Origin: Ruminococcus sp.
Lineage (GTDB): Bacteria > Bacillota > Clostridia > Oscillospirales > Ruminococcaceae
Direction of reading: 5' to 3'
NCBI GenBank assembly: GCA_016290875.1
Contig: JAEEVL010000007.1
Location: 58,209-122,208, forward strand
DNA: 64,000 nucleotides
Shown here one piece after another: positions 1-8,467 of the stretch; positions within the stretch are counted from its first letter, which is position 1; each line of letters begins with the position of its first letter. Under the pieces are notes generated by a model. It was not told the origin of the DNA. It ran no database searches and saw only the letters and a list, made by a program, of their open reading frames with translations. A program made the translations under genes and the position numbers.

Positions 1-57
1 GATGTCTGCAAGTTTTTCGATGGTTTCAATGTCGAACTGGTCGTATATCTTATCCAT
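1..57 (-). CDS. Start of a gene cut by the window edge, probably accB (biotin carboxyl carrier protein)
   Basis: Only the first 19 codons are in the window, beginning MDKIYDQFDIETIEKLADI. A purine-rich AGGAGG lies just upstream and the gap to the fabF stop is 19 bases, so it belongs to the same transcript. In many Firmicutes the gene after fabF is accB, whose N terminus is a short acidic helix of this kind. The product name therefore comes from gene order, not from a recognised motif. Confidence 0.45.
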   Translation of the reverse strand, partial: MDKIYDQFDIETIEKLADI

Positions 58-76
58 ATCAGCTAACCTCCTTATT

Positions 77-1333
77 TTATTCTGTTACTTTTTTGAAGCA
101 GAGTGTTGCGTTGTGTCCGCCAAATCCAAGTGAATTGGAAAGCGCAGCTCGTATCTCCTGCTCTATATTGCCATCTGCACAGTAGTCAAGGTCACAATCC
201 TCATCGGGTACCTTATAACCAACTGTTCTGTGGATGAAGCTCTCCTGTATGGACTTTGCACAGACTATAGCTTCAACTGCTCCGGCTGCTCCGAGAAGAT
301 GTCCTATCATGGACTTTGTGGAATTTATCTTTACTTTCTTTGCCTGGTCGCCGAAAGCAAGCTTTACAGCTGCTGTCTCATACTTGTCGTTGAGACCTGT
401 TGAAGTTCCGTGAGCGTTGATGTAGTCTATATCGGCAGGCGTAAGTCCTGCTTCCTTCATTGCGAGAGTCATACCCATTCCGGCAGCCTCTCCCGAAGGC
501 ATGGGTGAAGTCATGTGATAACCGTCGCAGGTTGCGCCGTAACCGGCTACCTCAGCGTATATCTTTGCTCCTCTTGCCTTTGCGTGCTCATATTCCTCAA
601 GAACTACTACGCCGCTTCCTTCTCCGAGTACGAATCCGCTTCTCTCCTTATCGAAGGGAACGGAAGCTCTCTCGAGGTCGCCTGACTTTGTAAGTGCCTT
701 CATATTGGCAAATCCGGCATATGTGAATTCGATGTTTGTACTCTCAGTACCGCCTGCAAGTGCAACATCAAGATAGCCGTCCTTGATCTTTCTGAAAGCT
801 TCTCCGATAGAGTGAGTTCCTGTTGCACAAGCTGTGGATATATCGAAATTGGCTCCTCTGAAACCGGTCTTCATTGAGATGGTTCCGGCAGCCATATTGC
901 TTATCATCATCGGGATATAGAACACTGATACTCTTGATGGTCCTTTGTTGAGAAACTTTTCATACTCTGAGAGCGTAAGGTCTATGCCGCCGATTCCGCT
1001 GCCGACAATAACACCGGCTCTGTAGGGATCAACGTCGGAGAAATCTGTTCCTGCATCAACAAGAGCCTCATGAGCGGCAACTACTGCGTATTTTGTAAAC
1101 CTGTCCATACGCTTTGACTCCTTCTTGTCGAAGCAGCCCTCAACATCAAAATAAGCCGACTCGTCAAAATCGCGGACAATACCTGCGATCTTTACTCCTG
1201 TTGCTTCTGAATCAAACATATCAATAAATGAAAAACCTATCCTGTTTTCCTTTATCCCCTTCCAGAATTTATCAACTCCTGTTCCAAGGGGAGTAACAGC
1301 TCCCAGACCTGTAATGACAACTCTTCTGCTCAT
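77..1333 (-). CDS. fabF: 3-oxoacyl-[acyl-carrier-protein] synthase II (FabF)
   Basis: Condensing enzyme that extends acyl-ACP with malonyl-ACP in cytosolic type II fatty-acid synthesis. The 418 residues match the family length. The catalytic triad is visible: Cys169 in DISTACATGTHS, His308 in NAHGTSTGLND and His345 in KSMIGHLLGAAG, with the conserved Lys340. The glycine-rich C terminus (SLGFGGHNA) is also typical. A GGAAAGGAA ribosome site precedes the ATG. It lies 61 bases after fabG in the operon fabH-fabK-fabG-fabF and is followed by the presumed accB. Nothing is missing or odd. Confidence 0.97.
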   Translation of the reverse strand: MSRRVVITGLGAVTPLGTGVDKFWKGIKENRIGFSFIDMFDSEATGVKIAGIVRDFDESAYFDVEGCFDKKESKRMDRFTKYAVVAAHEALVDAGTDFSDVDPYRAGVIVGSGIGGIDLTLSEYEKFLNKGPSRVSVFYIPMMISNMAAGTISMKTGFRGANFDISTACATGTHSIGEAFRKIKDGYLDVALAGGTESTNIEFTYAGFANMKALTKSGDLERASVPFDKERSGFVLGEGSGVVVLEEYEHAKARGAKIYAEVAGYGATCDGYHMTSPMPSGEAAGMGMTLAMKEAGLTPADIDYINAHGTSTGLNDKYETAAVKLAFGDQAKKVKINSTKSMIGHLLGAAGAVEAIVCAKSIQESFIHRTVGYKVPDEDCDLDYCADGNIEQEIRAALSNSLGFGGHNATLCFKKVTE

Positions 1334-1394
1334 ATTTTTTCCTTTCCTGCTTGCGTGTTATAATGAGATGCGGCTGACCGCATATATTGCTGTG

Positions 1395-2135
1395 TTACAT
1401 AGAGAGTCCGCCGGAAATCTCGATGACCTGTCCTGTAACGTAGGAAGCGTCATCTGAAACGAGGAACGATACTACTGAAGCTATCTCCTCGGGTTCGCCG
1501 TAACGCTTGAGTGATACTGCATCCAGCATCTTAGCCTTGAGATCTTCGGAAAGAACATCTGTCATAGGTGTGTGTATAAATCCGGGGGCTACTGCATTAC
1601 AGGTGATATTACGCGAACCGAATTCCTTTGCAGTAGTCATGGTCATACCGATAACAGCAGCCTTTGAAGCTGAATAATTCATCTGACCGGGGTTTCCGTA
1701 AAGACCTGCAACTGAGGATACATTTACGATCCTTCCGTGTCTCTGCTTCATCATAACAGCTGTAACGTGCTTTGTCATATTGTAAACGCTCTTCTGGTTT
1801 ACTGCGATGACTGCATCGTACTCATCCTCAGACATTCTTGCAAGGAGCTTATCCTTTGTGATGCCTGCATTGTTGACAAGGGCATCGATAGTGCCGAAGT
1901 CAGCCTTGACCTGCTTTACCATTGCCTCGCACTGGTCAAACTTTGAAACGTCTGCCGCGTAGCATTCTGCCTTTACGCCGAAAGCACGGCACTCCTCTGC
2001 GACTGCAAGAGCTTTCTCCTTATCTGAGTCGCTGGGGTAGTGATTGATAACTACGTCAAAACCGTCTTTTGCGAGTCTTTTTGCAATGCACGCACCGATT
2101 CCCTGTGATGCGCCTGTTATGATAGCTGTTGCCAT
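1395..2135 (-). CDS. fabG: 3-oxoacyl-ACP reductase (FabG)
   Basis: NADPH-dependent short-chain dehydrogenase that reduces 3-oxoacyl-ACP to 3-hydroxyacyl-ACP. The 246 residues carry the cofactor loop TGASQGIG (7-14), NNAG at 88-91, the catalytic Ser at 140-141 and YSASK with Tyr154 and Lys158. CCGGAGG sits 7 bases before the ATG. It lies between fabK and fabF in the same direction. SDR proteins are a large family, but the fab operon position makes FabG the natural call. Confidence 0.96.
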   Translation of the reverse strand: MATAIITGASQGIGACIAKRLAKDGFDVVINHYPSDSDKEKALAVAEECRAFGVKAECYAADVSKFDQCEAMVKQVKADFGTIDALVNNAGITKDKLLARMSEDEYDAVIAVNQKSVYNMTKHVTAVMMKQRHGRIVNVSSVAGLYGNPGQMNYSASKAAVIGMTMTTAKEFGSRNITCNAVAPGFIHTPMTDVLSEDLKAKMLDAVSLKRYGEPEEIASVVSFLVSDDASYVTGQVIEISGGLSM

Positions 2136-2246
2136 TATATACCTCCGGTTATTTTAGTATTTACTGTCAGGATAAACCTGTAAGTAGATATTGCTCTCTT
2201 TCTGAGATCGTTATTGTCTTCACAGTAACAATCATTTTTAAAGTTC

Positions 2247-2284
2247 AGGAGGTCATTCTGCCTGTAAGGGCACAGTGATCTCCT
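2247..2284 (-). other. Imperfect intercistronic hairpin between fabK and fabG
   Basis: In the 155-base gap after the fabK stop, the minus-strand transcript can form a 9-bp stem (AGGAGATCA with TGACCTCCT, one mismatch) and a smaller inner stem. No U-run follows, so it is not a standard terminator. It may tune fabK versus fabG-fabF expression or mark an RNA-processing site; the function is inferred. Confidence 0.3.
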
Positions 2285-2290
2285 CAATTA

Positions 2291-3217
2291 TTATTTTGCG
2301 AGAAGCTTTTCTGCTCCTGCCATGATCTCTTCGATTATGTCCTTGCAGGGCCTTACATCGTTCACCATACCGGAGATAGCTCCGCAGAGGAACGAACCGC
2401 TGTCAACGTTGCCGTCAACAACTGCACGTCTGAGTGCGCCGAGTGTGAGCTCCTCAAACTTCTCAGGTGTGAGTGTGCCGTCCTTTTCGCCGTTAGCAAG
2501 CTGCTTGGCGAACTTTGTCTTGATGCTGCGGCACGGATGACCTGTATATCTTCCTGTAACGATATTGTCTGTATCCTTTGCCTTGATAACAAGGTCCTTG
2601 AATGTAGGATGTATCTGACACTCCTCTGATGCGAGGAATCTTGTTCCTATCTGAACACCCTCTGCTCCGAGCATGAACGAAGCTGCCATACCTCTGCCGT
2701 CAGCGATACCGCCGGCTGCGATAACAGGTATTTCAAGTGCGTCTACTACCTGCGGAACGAGACACATTGTTGTGTTGTCTCCGATATGTCCGCCGGATTC
2801 TGTTCCCTCAGCTACAACTGCGTCAGCGCCTGCCTTTTCCATTCTTCTTGCAAGTGCTACGGACGGGATAACGGGTATTACCTTGATACCGGCTTCCTTC
2901 CATGCAGGAATGAACTTTCCGGGGTTGCCTGCGCCTGTTGTTACTACTGCGACCTTCTCATCGATAACGAGCTGAGCAAGATCCTCAGCATTAGGGCTCA
3001 TGAGCATTATGTTTACGCCGAAAGGCTTGTCTGTCTTTTCCTTGCAGAGTCTGATCTGCTCACGGAGATAGTCTATCGGAGCGCTTCCGCCTGCGATAAG
3101 ACCTACACCGCCGGCATTTGATACGGCAGCAGCAAGAGTATGCTCGGCAACCCATGCCATACCGCCCTGGATAATAGGGTATTTACAGCCTAAAAGTTCG
3201 GTTATCCTTGTTTTCAT
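2291..3217 (-). CDS. fabK: Enoyl-ACP reductase II, FMN-dependent (FabK)
   Basis: Flavoprotein that performs the last reduction in each elongation cycle, used by many Firmicutes in place of FabI. The 308 residues form a TIM-barrel of the nitronate monooxygenase/FabK family: N-terminal YPIIQGGMAWVAEHTLAAAV, central GTESGGHIGD, PVIAAGGIADGRGMAA and the phosphate-binding GAEGVQIGTRFLASEE. The start has AAGGAGA eight bases upstream. Location between fabH and fabG supports FabK over a stand-alone nitronate monooxygenase. Confidence 0.95.
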   Translation of the reverse strand: MKTRITELLGCKYPIIQGGMAWVAEHTLAAAVSNAGGVGLIAGGSAPIDYLREQIRLCKEKTDKPFGVNIMLMSPNAEDLAQLVIDEKVAVVTTGAGNPGKFIPAWKEAGIKVIPVIPSVALARRMEKAGADAVVAEGTESGGHIGDNTTMCLVPQVVDALEIPVIAAGGIADGRGMAASFMLGAEGVQIGTRFLASEECQIHPTFKDLVIKAKDTDNIVTGRYTGHPCRSIKTKFAKQLANGEKDGTLTPEKFEELTLGALRRAVVDGNVDSGSFLCGAISGMVNDVRPCKDIIEEIMAGAEKLLAK

Positions 3218-3259
3218 ATATATCTCCTTTTACGTTAGTTGTAGAGTTTATCGCGTCAC

Positions 3260-4252
3260 TTAGTATTCAAGTATTATACCGCCGTATGTAAGTCCTGCGC
3301 CGAAGCCTATGAGTGCAAGCTTCTGTCCGCGCTTGATGATGCCCTTTTCGATGGCCTCGTTGAGTGCGAGCGGTATCGATGCACTGGAGGTATTTCCGAA
3401 ATGATCGAGCGTTACTATGAATTTATCCATTGAGACGCCGAGCTTCTTGGCTGCTGTCTCTATGATCCTTATATTCGCCTGATGAGGTATGAACCAGTCA
3501 ATGTCGTCCTTCGTTATGCCGGTGTTTGCAGCGGCAAGCTCGAACGACTTCGGCAGAGCCTGTGTTGCGAATTTATATACTTCCTTTCCGTTCTGGAAGA
3601 GCTTGTGCGGTTTGAGTTCGGGGAAGCTGTCGCTGAATCCCTCGGGAGCTTCTGTCTTTATCTCAGAAGCTGTGTTAAGAGCTCTTGCACAGAGGAGACC
3701 TGCGCCGCTTCCGTCAGAACGCAGTGCAGATGCGAAAAGCTTGCTGCTTCTCTCGACAACTGCCGCAGCAGCGCCGTCGCCGAAGAGTATGCATGAACCG
3801 CGGTCCTCGAAATCAAGGAACTTTGAAAGTGCCTCGTTTGCAACTATGAGGACATACTTCATGCCGCCGTCCGAATCAACGAATCTTCTTGCGGTATCGA
3901 GAGCATAGACGAATCCTGTGCAGGCTGCATTGAGATCGAACGCGCCGGCATTTACTGCTCCGACAGCGTCCTGTATAATGCTTGCCATGCTCGGTGTGTG
4001 GAAATCAGCCGTTGCAGAACAGGATATCACAAGTCCTATCTCTGCCGGATCTATGCCGGATCTCTCGATCGCCTTCATGGAAGCTTTGACTCCCATATAC
4101 CAGGTAGGCTCCCAGCCCGCCATGCGGCGTTCTACGATACCGGTTCGTGTCCTGATCCATTCGTCGTTTGTCTCGACGAAACGGGTAAAATCATCGTTTG
4201 TCAGTTTCTGTTCGGGCACATAAGCACCCATACCCAGAATATTTACACCCAT
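3260..4252 (-). CDS. fabH: 3-oxoacyl-ACP synthase III (FabH)
   Basis: Starts fatty-acid synthesis by condensing acetyl- or branched acyl-CoA with malonyl-ACP. The 330 residues contain the active Cys111 (NAACTGFVYALD), His in IPHQANIRI and Asn in HFGNTSSASIPLAL, the complete Cys-His-Asn set. AAAGGAGC precedes the ATG. It is the first gene of the minus-strand fab operon and is divergent from fabD; the shared upstream region has a good sigma-A promoter and operator-like palindromes, suggesting joint feedback control. Confidence 0.97.
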   Translation of the reverse strand: MGVNILGMGAYVPEQKLTNDDFTRFVETNDEWIRTRTGIVERRMAGWEPTWYMGVKASMKAIERSGIDPAEIGLVISCSATADFHTPSMASIIQDAVGAVNAGAFDLNAACTGFVYALDTARRFVDSDGGMKYVLIVANEALSKFLDFEDRGSCILFGDGAAAAVVERSSKLFASALRSDGSGAGLLCARALNTASEIKTEAPEGFSDSFPELKPHKLFQNGKEVYKFATQALPKSFELAAANTGITKDDIDWFIPHQANIRIIETAAKKLGVSMDKFIVTLDHFGNTSSASIPLALNEAIEKGIIKRGQKLALIGFGAGLTYGGIILEY

Positions 4253-4349
4253 TGAAAGAGCTCCTTTAAAAAATATTTATAAATTATGGTTGTAAAAACC
4301 GAAATTTTATGGTATGATATTAAAGGACCTGAGAGTCCACATATACTAT

Positions 4350-4378
4350 ATTGTAAATCATTTCCGCTTTTTTTGCAA
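4350..4378 (-). promoter_or_regulatory. Sigma-A type promoter of the fabH operon
   Basis: On the minus strand TTGCAA (4373-4378) is followed after exactly 17 bases by TACAAT (4350-4355), about 97 bases ahead of the fabH start. Confidence 0.75.
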
Positions 4379-4392
4379 TGATATTTTTATAC

Positions 4393-4407
4393 TTTGACTC
4401 AGTGAAA
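4393..4407. promoter_or_regulatory. Imperfect 15-bp palindrome in the fabH/fabD intergenic region
   Basis: The sequence reads TTTGACTCAGTGAAA, a dyad of the form TTTnACTnAGTnAAA. It lies about 15 bp upstream of the fabH -35 box. The TTTGA/TCAAA-like arms recall FabT-type operators of Firmicutes but do not match them exactly. Confidence 0.4.
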
Positions 4408-4430
4408 ATGAAATATCGTCTATTCTGACA

Positions 4431-4449
4431 AAAATACAGCCTGTATTTT
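4431..4449. promoter_or_regulatory. Perfect 19-bp palindrome upstream of fabD, probable operator
   Basis: AAAATACAG-C-CTGTATTTT is a perfect dyad with a one-base centre, 54 bp before the fabD start codon. Its right end touches a possible -35 (TTGGAT, 4448-4453) that pairs with GTATAT (4471-4476) at 17-bp spacing. There is no U-run, so a terminator is unlikely. The regulator is unknown. Confidence 0.55.
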
Positions 4450-4502
4450 GGATGATTTTACCAACAATTTGTATATATCAAACAGAAAGGAAGTTTAACA
4501 TT

Positions 4503-5405
4503 ATGACAATTTCACTATTTTCCGGACAGGGTTCACAGACCGTCGGCATGGGCGCAGATCTCGTTGAGGCAATGCCCGAACTCGCCAAGATCTACGAGGT
4601 TGGTTCAGATATTCTCGGCAGGGATCTCAAGGCTATTTGCCACGATTCTACTATGGAAGAACTCTCCAGCACTATCAACGCTCAGCCTGCTATCATGGCT
4701 ACCTCTATCGTATGTTTGGAAGCCGCGCGCAACAAAGGCTTCACATTCGACGGCGTTGCAGGTCACTCACTCGGTGAATACGCTGCTATGTATGCTTCCG
4801 GAATGATAACTCTCGAAGATGCTTTCACACTCATCAAGGCTCGTTCTGAGGCTATGGAAGAGGCTACAAAGCAGACTGTCGGCACTATGGCTGCCGTTGT
4901 CAAGATAGAACCCGAAAAGGTCGAGGAGGTTTGTGCTGCTGCAAAGAACTATGTTGCTGCTGTTAACTACAACTCACCTCTTCAGACAGTTATCGCAGGT
5001 ACTCCCGAAGGTGTCGCTGAGGTAACAGATGTGTTCACAGAACTCAAGGCAAGAGTTCTCGCACTCAAGGTCGCAGGCGCTTTCCATTCAAAACTTATGC
5101 AGCCTGCCGCTGACAAATTCTATGAGACAGCAAAGAATATCAAGTTCTCAGCACCTCAGGTGAAGTATTACTCAAACGTAACAGGCGGAGCTCTCACTGA
5201 CTTCTCGGATATGGCTTCACTTCTCGCAAAACATATCGTTTCCCCTGTACGCTTCACATCAGAGCTCAACGCTATGCAGGCTGACGGCGCTGACTTATTC
5301 GTTGAATTCGGTCCCGGAAAGGTCCTCACAGGTCTTGTGAAGAAGACTCTCCCGACCGTTACCGCCAAGAATGTAAGCGACTGCAAGACACTCGAGGCAC
5401 TCTAA
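4503..5405 (+). CDS. fabD: Malonyl-CoA:ACP transacylase (FabD)
   Basis: Loads malonyl groups onto ACP for fatty-acid synthesis. From the ATG at 4503, preceded by AGAAAGGAAG, the protein has 300 residues, normal for the family; an upstream in-frame ATG at 4452 would add 17 residues lacking homology and has no ribosome site. Motifs: GQGSQTVGMG near the N terminus, nucleophile Ser89 in GHSLGEYAA, His195 in GAFHSKLM, and the C-terminal VEFGPGKVLTGL. It is separated from the other fab genes by the divergent promoter region and heads an operon with aro genes. Confidence 0.96.
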   Translation: MTISLFSGQGSQTVGMGADLVEAMPELAKIYEVGSDILGRDLKAICHDSTMEELSSTINAQPAIMATSIVCLEAARNKGFTFDGVAGHSLGEYAAMYASGMITLEDAFTLIKARSEAMEEATKQTVGTMAAVVKIEPEKVEEVCAAAKNYVAAVNYNSPLQTVIAGTPEGVAEVTDVFTELKARVLALKVAGAFHSKLMQPAADKFYETAKNIKFSAPQVKYYSNVTGGALTDFSDMASLLAKHIVSPVRFTSELNAMQADGADLFVEFGPGKVLTGLVKKTLPTVTAKNVSDCKTLEAL

Positions 5406-5430
5406 ATAAATACATAAAGGAGCAGCAAAA

Positions 5431-6267
5431 ATGAACAGATACGCACTTATCGGACATCCCCTCGGACACTCGATGTCCCCTCTCATCCACGAAAAGCTGT
5501 TTGCCCTCAGCGGTAAAAATGACTGCTCATATGAGCTCATCGACATCGCTCCCGAAGACATCGCAAACAGCCGCGAGCTAATCAGCTCGCTCTGCGGTCT
5601 CAATGTTACTATCCCACACAAACAGGCTGTTATCGGTCTTGTGGACAAGCTCGGTGCAAGCGCTGAACGCTACAACTCTGTGAACTGCATCGACTGCAAG
5701 GACGGAGTTCTCACCGGCTACAATACAGACTGCGACGGATTTCTCCTCTCTGCACAGCAGCTTCCGCTCGGCGGTAAGGTCGCTATACTCGGCTGCGGCG
5801 GCGTAGGAAGAATGATCGCTATCGAGACAGCTCTTCACGGCGGAAATATCACTCTCGCTGTTATACCGCAGGATATGAAGAACGCTCAGCTCCTTATGGC
5901 TGAGATAATGCAGAAGTGCAACAGCGCTTCTGTACGCATCGTGGATATTACAGAGCTTGACGGACAGTTCGACCTTCTCATAAACGCAACTCCCGTTGGC
6001 ATGTACCCCAAGATTGATGCCTGCGCTGTAAGCGACGAAATGATCGCCAACAGCGGCAGCGTTTTCGATGTTATCTACAACCCGACAGAGACTCTTCTCA
6101 TGAAGAAAGCCCGTGCTATGGGCAAGACAGCTGTCGGCGGTGCTGCTATGCTCGTATATCAGGCTGTCAAGGCTCATGAGATATGGTACGGCGGCAAATT
6201 CTCAACTGAGGACGTTGCAAAGATAATCACAGAAGTCGAAAAAGCTGTTGACAGTATGAATAAATAA
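5431..6267 (+). CDS. aroE: Shikimate dehydrogenase (AroE)
   Basis: NADPH-dependent reduction of 3-dehydroshikimate to shikimate in the chorismate pathway. The 278 residues include the substrate site SMSPLIHEKLFAL, catalytic Lys64 in NVTIPHKQAV, Asp100 in NTDCDGF and the nucleotide-binding GCGGVGRMIA at 121-130. A strong AAAGGAG precedes the ATG. It lies 25 bases after fabD, and two genes upstream of aroK, so fatty-acid and aromatic precursor genes share a transcript here. Confidence 0.95.
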   Translation: MNRYALIGHPLGHSMSPLIHEKLFALSGKNDCSYELIDIAPEDIANSRELISSLCGLNVTIPHKQAVIGLVDKLGASAERYNSVNCIDCKDGVLTGYNTDCDGFLLSAQQLPLGGKVAILGCGGVGRMIAIETALHGGNITLAVIPQDMKNAQLLMAEIMQKCNSASVRIVDITELDGQFDLLINATPVGMYPKIDACAVSDEMIANSGSVFDVIYNPTETLLMKKARAMGKTAVGGAAMLVYQAVKAHEIWYGGKFSTEDVAKIITEVEKAVDSMNK

Positions 6268-6268
6268 C

Positions 6269-6766
6269 ATGATACGCCGCGCTGTACCGGCTGATGCTTC
6301 ACGCATCGCCGAAATGATTGTCACGAACTACCGTGTGAACTTTTACCCGTTCTTTAAAAATGACCCGTTCTACTTCGGCGAACTGAACGTCCTTGATGTT
6401 GCGTCTGAATACTGTGAAGGCTCCGAAGCCCTGCGCTGTACGCACGTCTATGAGGACGAAGAAGGCGTGGTCAAGGGCATTATCCGTGTGAACGGCAGAG
6501 AGATAGAAAAGCTCTACGTTGAGCCGCAGTTTCAGAGCAGCGGCATAGGTGCGGAGCTTCTGCACTTCGCCGTGGACGAGCTCGGTGCCGACTGGCTGTG
6601 GGCGCTCGAATACAACTCGCGCGGAATAGCTTTCTACAAGCGGAACGGCTTTGAACTCACCGGCGAAAAAATGATCGAGGACGAGTGGGTGCCTCTGCTG
6701 AAAATGTCGCTTACCGAAGACGGCAGGCGGAATATACAGAATAAACACAAGGAGGATCAAGTATGA
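6269..6766 (+). CDS. GNAT family N-acetyltransferase
   Basis: 165 residues with the GNAT acetyl-CoA motif A (EPQFQSSGIGAELLHFAV, around residues 88-105) and the motif B region ALEYNSRGIAFYKRNGFE. The substrate cannot be told. It starts one base after the aroE stop and its own stop overlaps the aroK start by four bases (ATGA), so translation of the three genes is probably coupled. No clear role in the shikimate pathway is known for such a protein; it may be a passenger of the operon. Confidence 0.85.
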   Translation: MIRRAVPADASRIAEMIVTNYRVNFYPFFKNDPFYFGELNVLDVASEYCEGSEALRCTHVYEDEEGVVKGIIRVNGREIEKLYVEPQFQSSGIGAELLHFAVDELGADWLWALEYNSRGIAFYKRNGFELTGEKMIEDEWVPLLKMSLTEDGRRNIQNKHKEDQV

Positions 6767-7260
6767 CTGTATTCTTATGCGGCTTTATGGGCTGCGGAAA
6801 GTCAACAGCCGGAAAGCTCGCTGCAAAGAAACTCGGCTGCGGCTTCACCGACACAGACGACCTTATCGTGCGCACTCTCGATATGGAGATACCGCAGATA
6901 TTCGAGCAGAAGGGTGAGCCTTTCTTCCGTCAGGCCGAACAGGAGATAGTCAAGTCGCTCTGCGGCAAGAAGATAGTTGCTGCCTGCGGCGGCGGAGCCA
7001 TGATAAATCCGGATACTGCAAAGGCTGCAAGAGAATCCGGAAGCGCCGTGGTTTTCCTTGACGTACCGTTTGACATATGCTACGAACGCATAAGCGGTGA
7101 CGAGAACCGCCCTATCGTTATGCGCTCCACTAAAGAAGAACTCGAAGCGCTCTACAACCAGCGCCGCGAAATCTATATGAAACACTCCACTATACAGCTC
7201 CTCTGCACAGGCAATCCCATGGAAACTGCCGATATGATCGCAGAGGCAGTAAAGAAATAA
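6763..7260 (+). CDS. aroK: Shikimate kinase (AroK)
   Basis: Phosphorylates shikimate at O3 with ATP. At 165 residues it is a standard one-domain enzyme. The P-loop GFMGCGKST lies at 7-15, the substrate aspartates in DTDD at 30-33, the shikimate-binding Arg in FFRQAEQE (Arg56), the CGGGA loop at 75-79 and the lid Arg116 in ENRPIVM. AAGGAGGA lies within the end of the preceding gene. The genes for the other shikimate steps are not in the window. Confidence 0.95.
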   Translation: MTVFLCGFMGCGKSTAGKLAAKKLGCGFTDTDDLIVRTLDMEIPQIFEQKGEPFFRQAEQEIVKSLCGKKIVAACGGGAMINPDTAKAARESGSAVVFLDVPFDICYERISGDENRPIVMRSTKEELEALYNQRREIYMKHSTIQLLCTGNPMETADMIAEAVKK

Positions 7261-7296
7261 AACTCACAGACAAGAATTATCTGAACGGAGACTATT

Positions 7297-8466
7297 ATGC
7301 TTATCTACAATGCTGAGATCCACACAATGTCCGGAAAGAGCGTTATCCCCTGCGGCTGGCTGTCAGTCGAGGACGGAAAGATCGCCCTTATAGGCGAGGG
7401 AACGCCCGACCTCATACCCGAGGACAGTATAGATGCCGGCGGCGGTATCCTCCTGCCCGGATTTATAGACGCTCACACTCACCTCGGTATACTCGAGGAC
7501 GGTCTCGATTTTGAGGGCGACGACTGCAACGAATCGACCGATCCGTTCACTCCTCAGATGAGAGCGATAGACGGTATCAATCCCTTTGACCGCTGCTTTG
7601 AAGAGGCTCGTATGCGCGGTATAACCGCTGCTGCTTCCAGTCCCGGAAGCGCCAATCCCTGCGGCGGCGAGATCTGTGCCATAAAGACCAACGGCAGACG
7701 TATCGACGATATGCTCATACGCACCTGCGGTATAAAGTTCGCACTCGGCGAGAACCCCAAGAACGTCTACAACGGCAAGGACGAGACACCCATTACGCGA
7801 ATGGCGATAACTGCCGCTATCCGCGAGGGACTCTACAAGGCTCGCCGCTATGTTCACGATATGGACAGTTACTACTCCGACAGCGAGAACTACGATCCGC
7901 CGGAGTATGACATAAAGTGCGAGGCTCTCATGGAGCTCCTTGACCGCAAGCAGAAGGCTTTCTTCCACTGTCACCGCGCTGATGACATCTGCACGGCTAT
8001 GCGTATCGCAAAGGAATTCTCACTCGATGCCGTTATCATTCACGGCACGGAAGGCCATTTGATAGCTGATATCATAGCTTCTGAGGAGATCCCCGTTATA
8101 TGCGGACCGGTCATCTGCGACCGCTGCAAGCCCGAAATGCGCGGACTTGAACTGAAAAACGCTGCCGTTATGCACGAAAACGGCGTAAAGATAGCAATTT
8201 GTACCGACCATACCGTTATCCCGATACAGTATCTCCCACTCTCCGCACAGGCTGCGGTAAAGGGCGGTCTCAGCTTCGATGAAGCTGTAAGAGCTATTAC
8301 CATCGCTCCGGCTGAGATACTCGGCATAGACGAACAGACCGGAAGTCTCGAACCCGAAAAGGACGCTGACCTCCAGCTCTACCGCAAGGGCGAGAATCCT
8401 CTCGACCTGATGAGCGAGCCTGCCCTTGTTATGATAAACGGTGAGATCTGCCGCAACGAGGTGTGA
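7297..8466 (+). CDS. Amidohydrolase family protein (imidazolonepropionase-like)
   Basis: 389-residue metal-dependent hydrolase. It has the small N-terminal beta domain, the metal motif GFIDAHTHLG (His60 and His62), a HCHRADD motif around residue 225, a further His in VIIHGTEGH and the metal Asp in ICTDHTVIP. The C terminus returns to the beta domain (SLEPEKDADLQLYRKGENP). The closest recognised group is the cytosolic imidazolonepropionase/dipeptidase-like amidohydrolases; the substrate is not known. ACGGAG precedes the ATG. It lies downstream of aroK and just ahead of a secreted LRR/dockerin gene. Confidence 0.85.
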   Translation: MLIYNAEIHTMSGKSVIPCGWLSVEDGKIALIGEGTPDLIPEDSIDAGGGILLPGFIDAHTHLGILEDGLDFEGDDCNESTDPFTPQMRAIDGINPFDRCFEEARMRGITAAASSPGSANPCGGEICAIKTNGRRIDDMLIRTCGIKFALGENPKNVYNGKDETPITRMAITAAIREGLYKARRYVHDMDSYYSDSENYDPPEYDIKCEALMELLDRKQKAFFHCHRADDICTAMRIAKEFSLDAVIIHGTEGHLIADIIASEEIPVICGPVICDRCKPEMRGLELKNAAVMHENGVKIAICTDHTVIPIQYLPLSAQAAVKGGLSFDEAVRAITIAPAEILGIDEQTGSLEPEKDADLQLYRKGENPLDLMSEPALVMINGEICRNEV

Positions 8467-8467
8467 T

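Noticed and set aside
5578..6177. Open frame of 199 codons on the minus strand inside aroE
   Set aside because: Antisense to a complete AroE; no ribosome-binding site.
7363..7974. Open frame of 203 codons on the minus strand inside the amidohydrolase gene
   Set aside because: Antisense to a conserved metal-dependent hydrolase; low-complexity translation.
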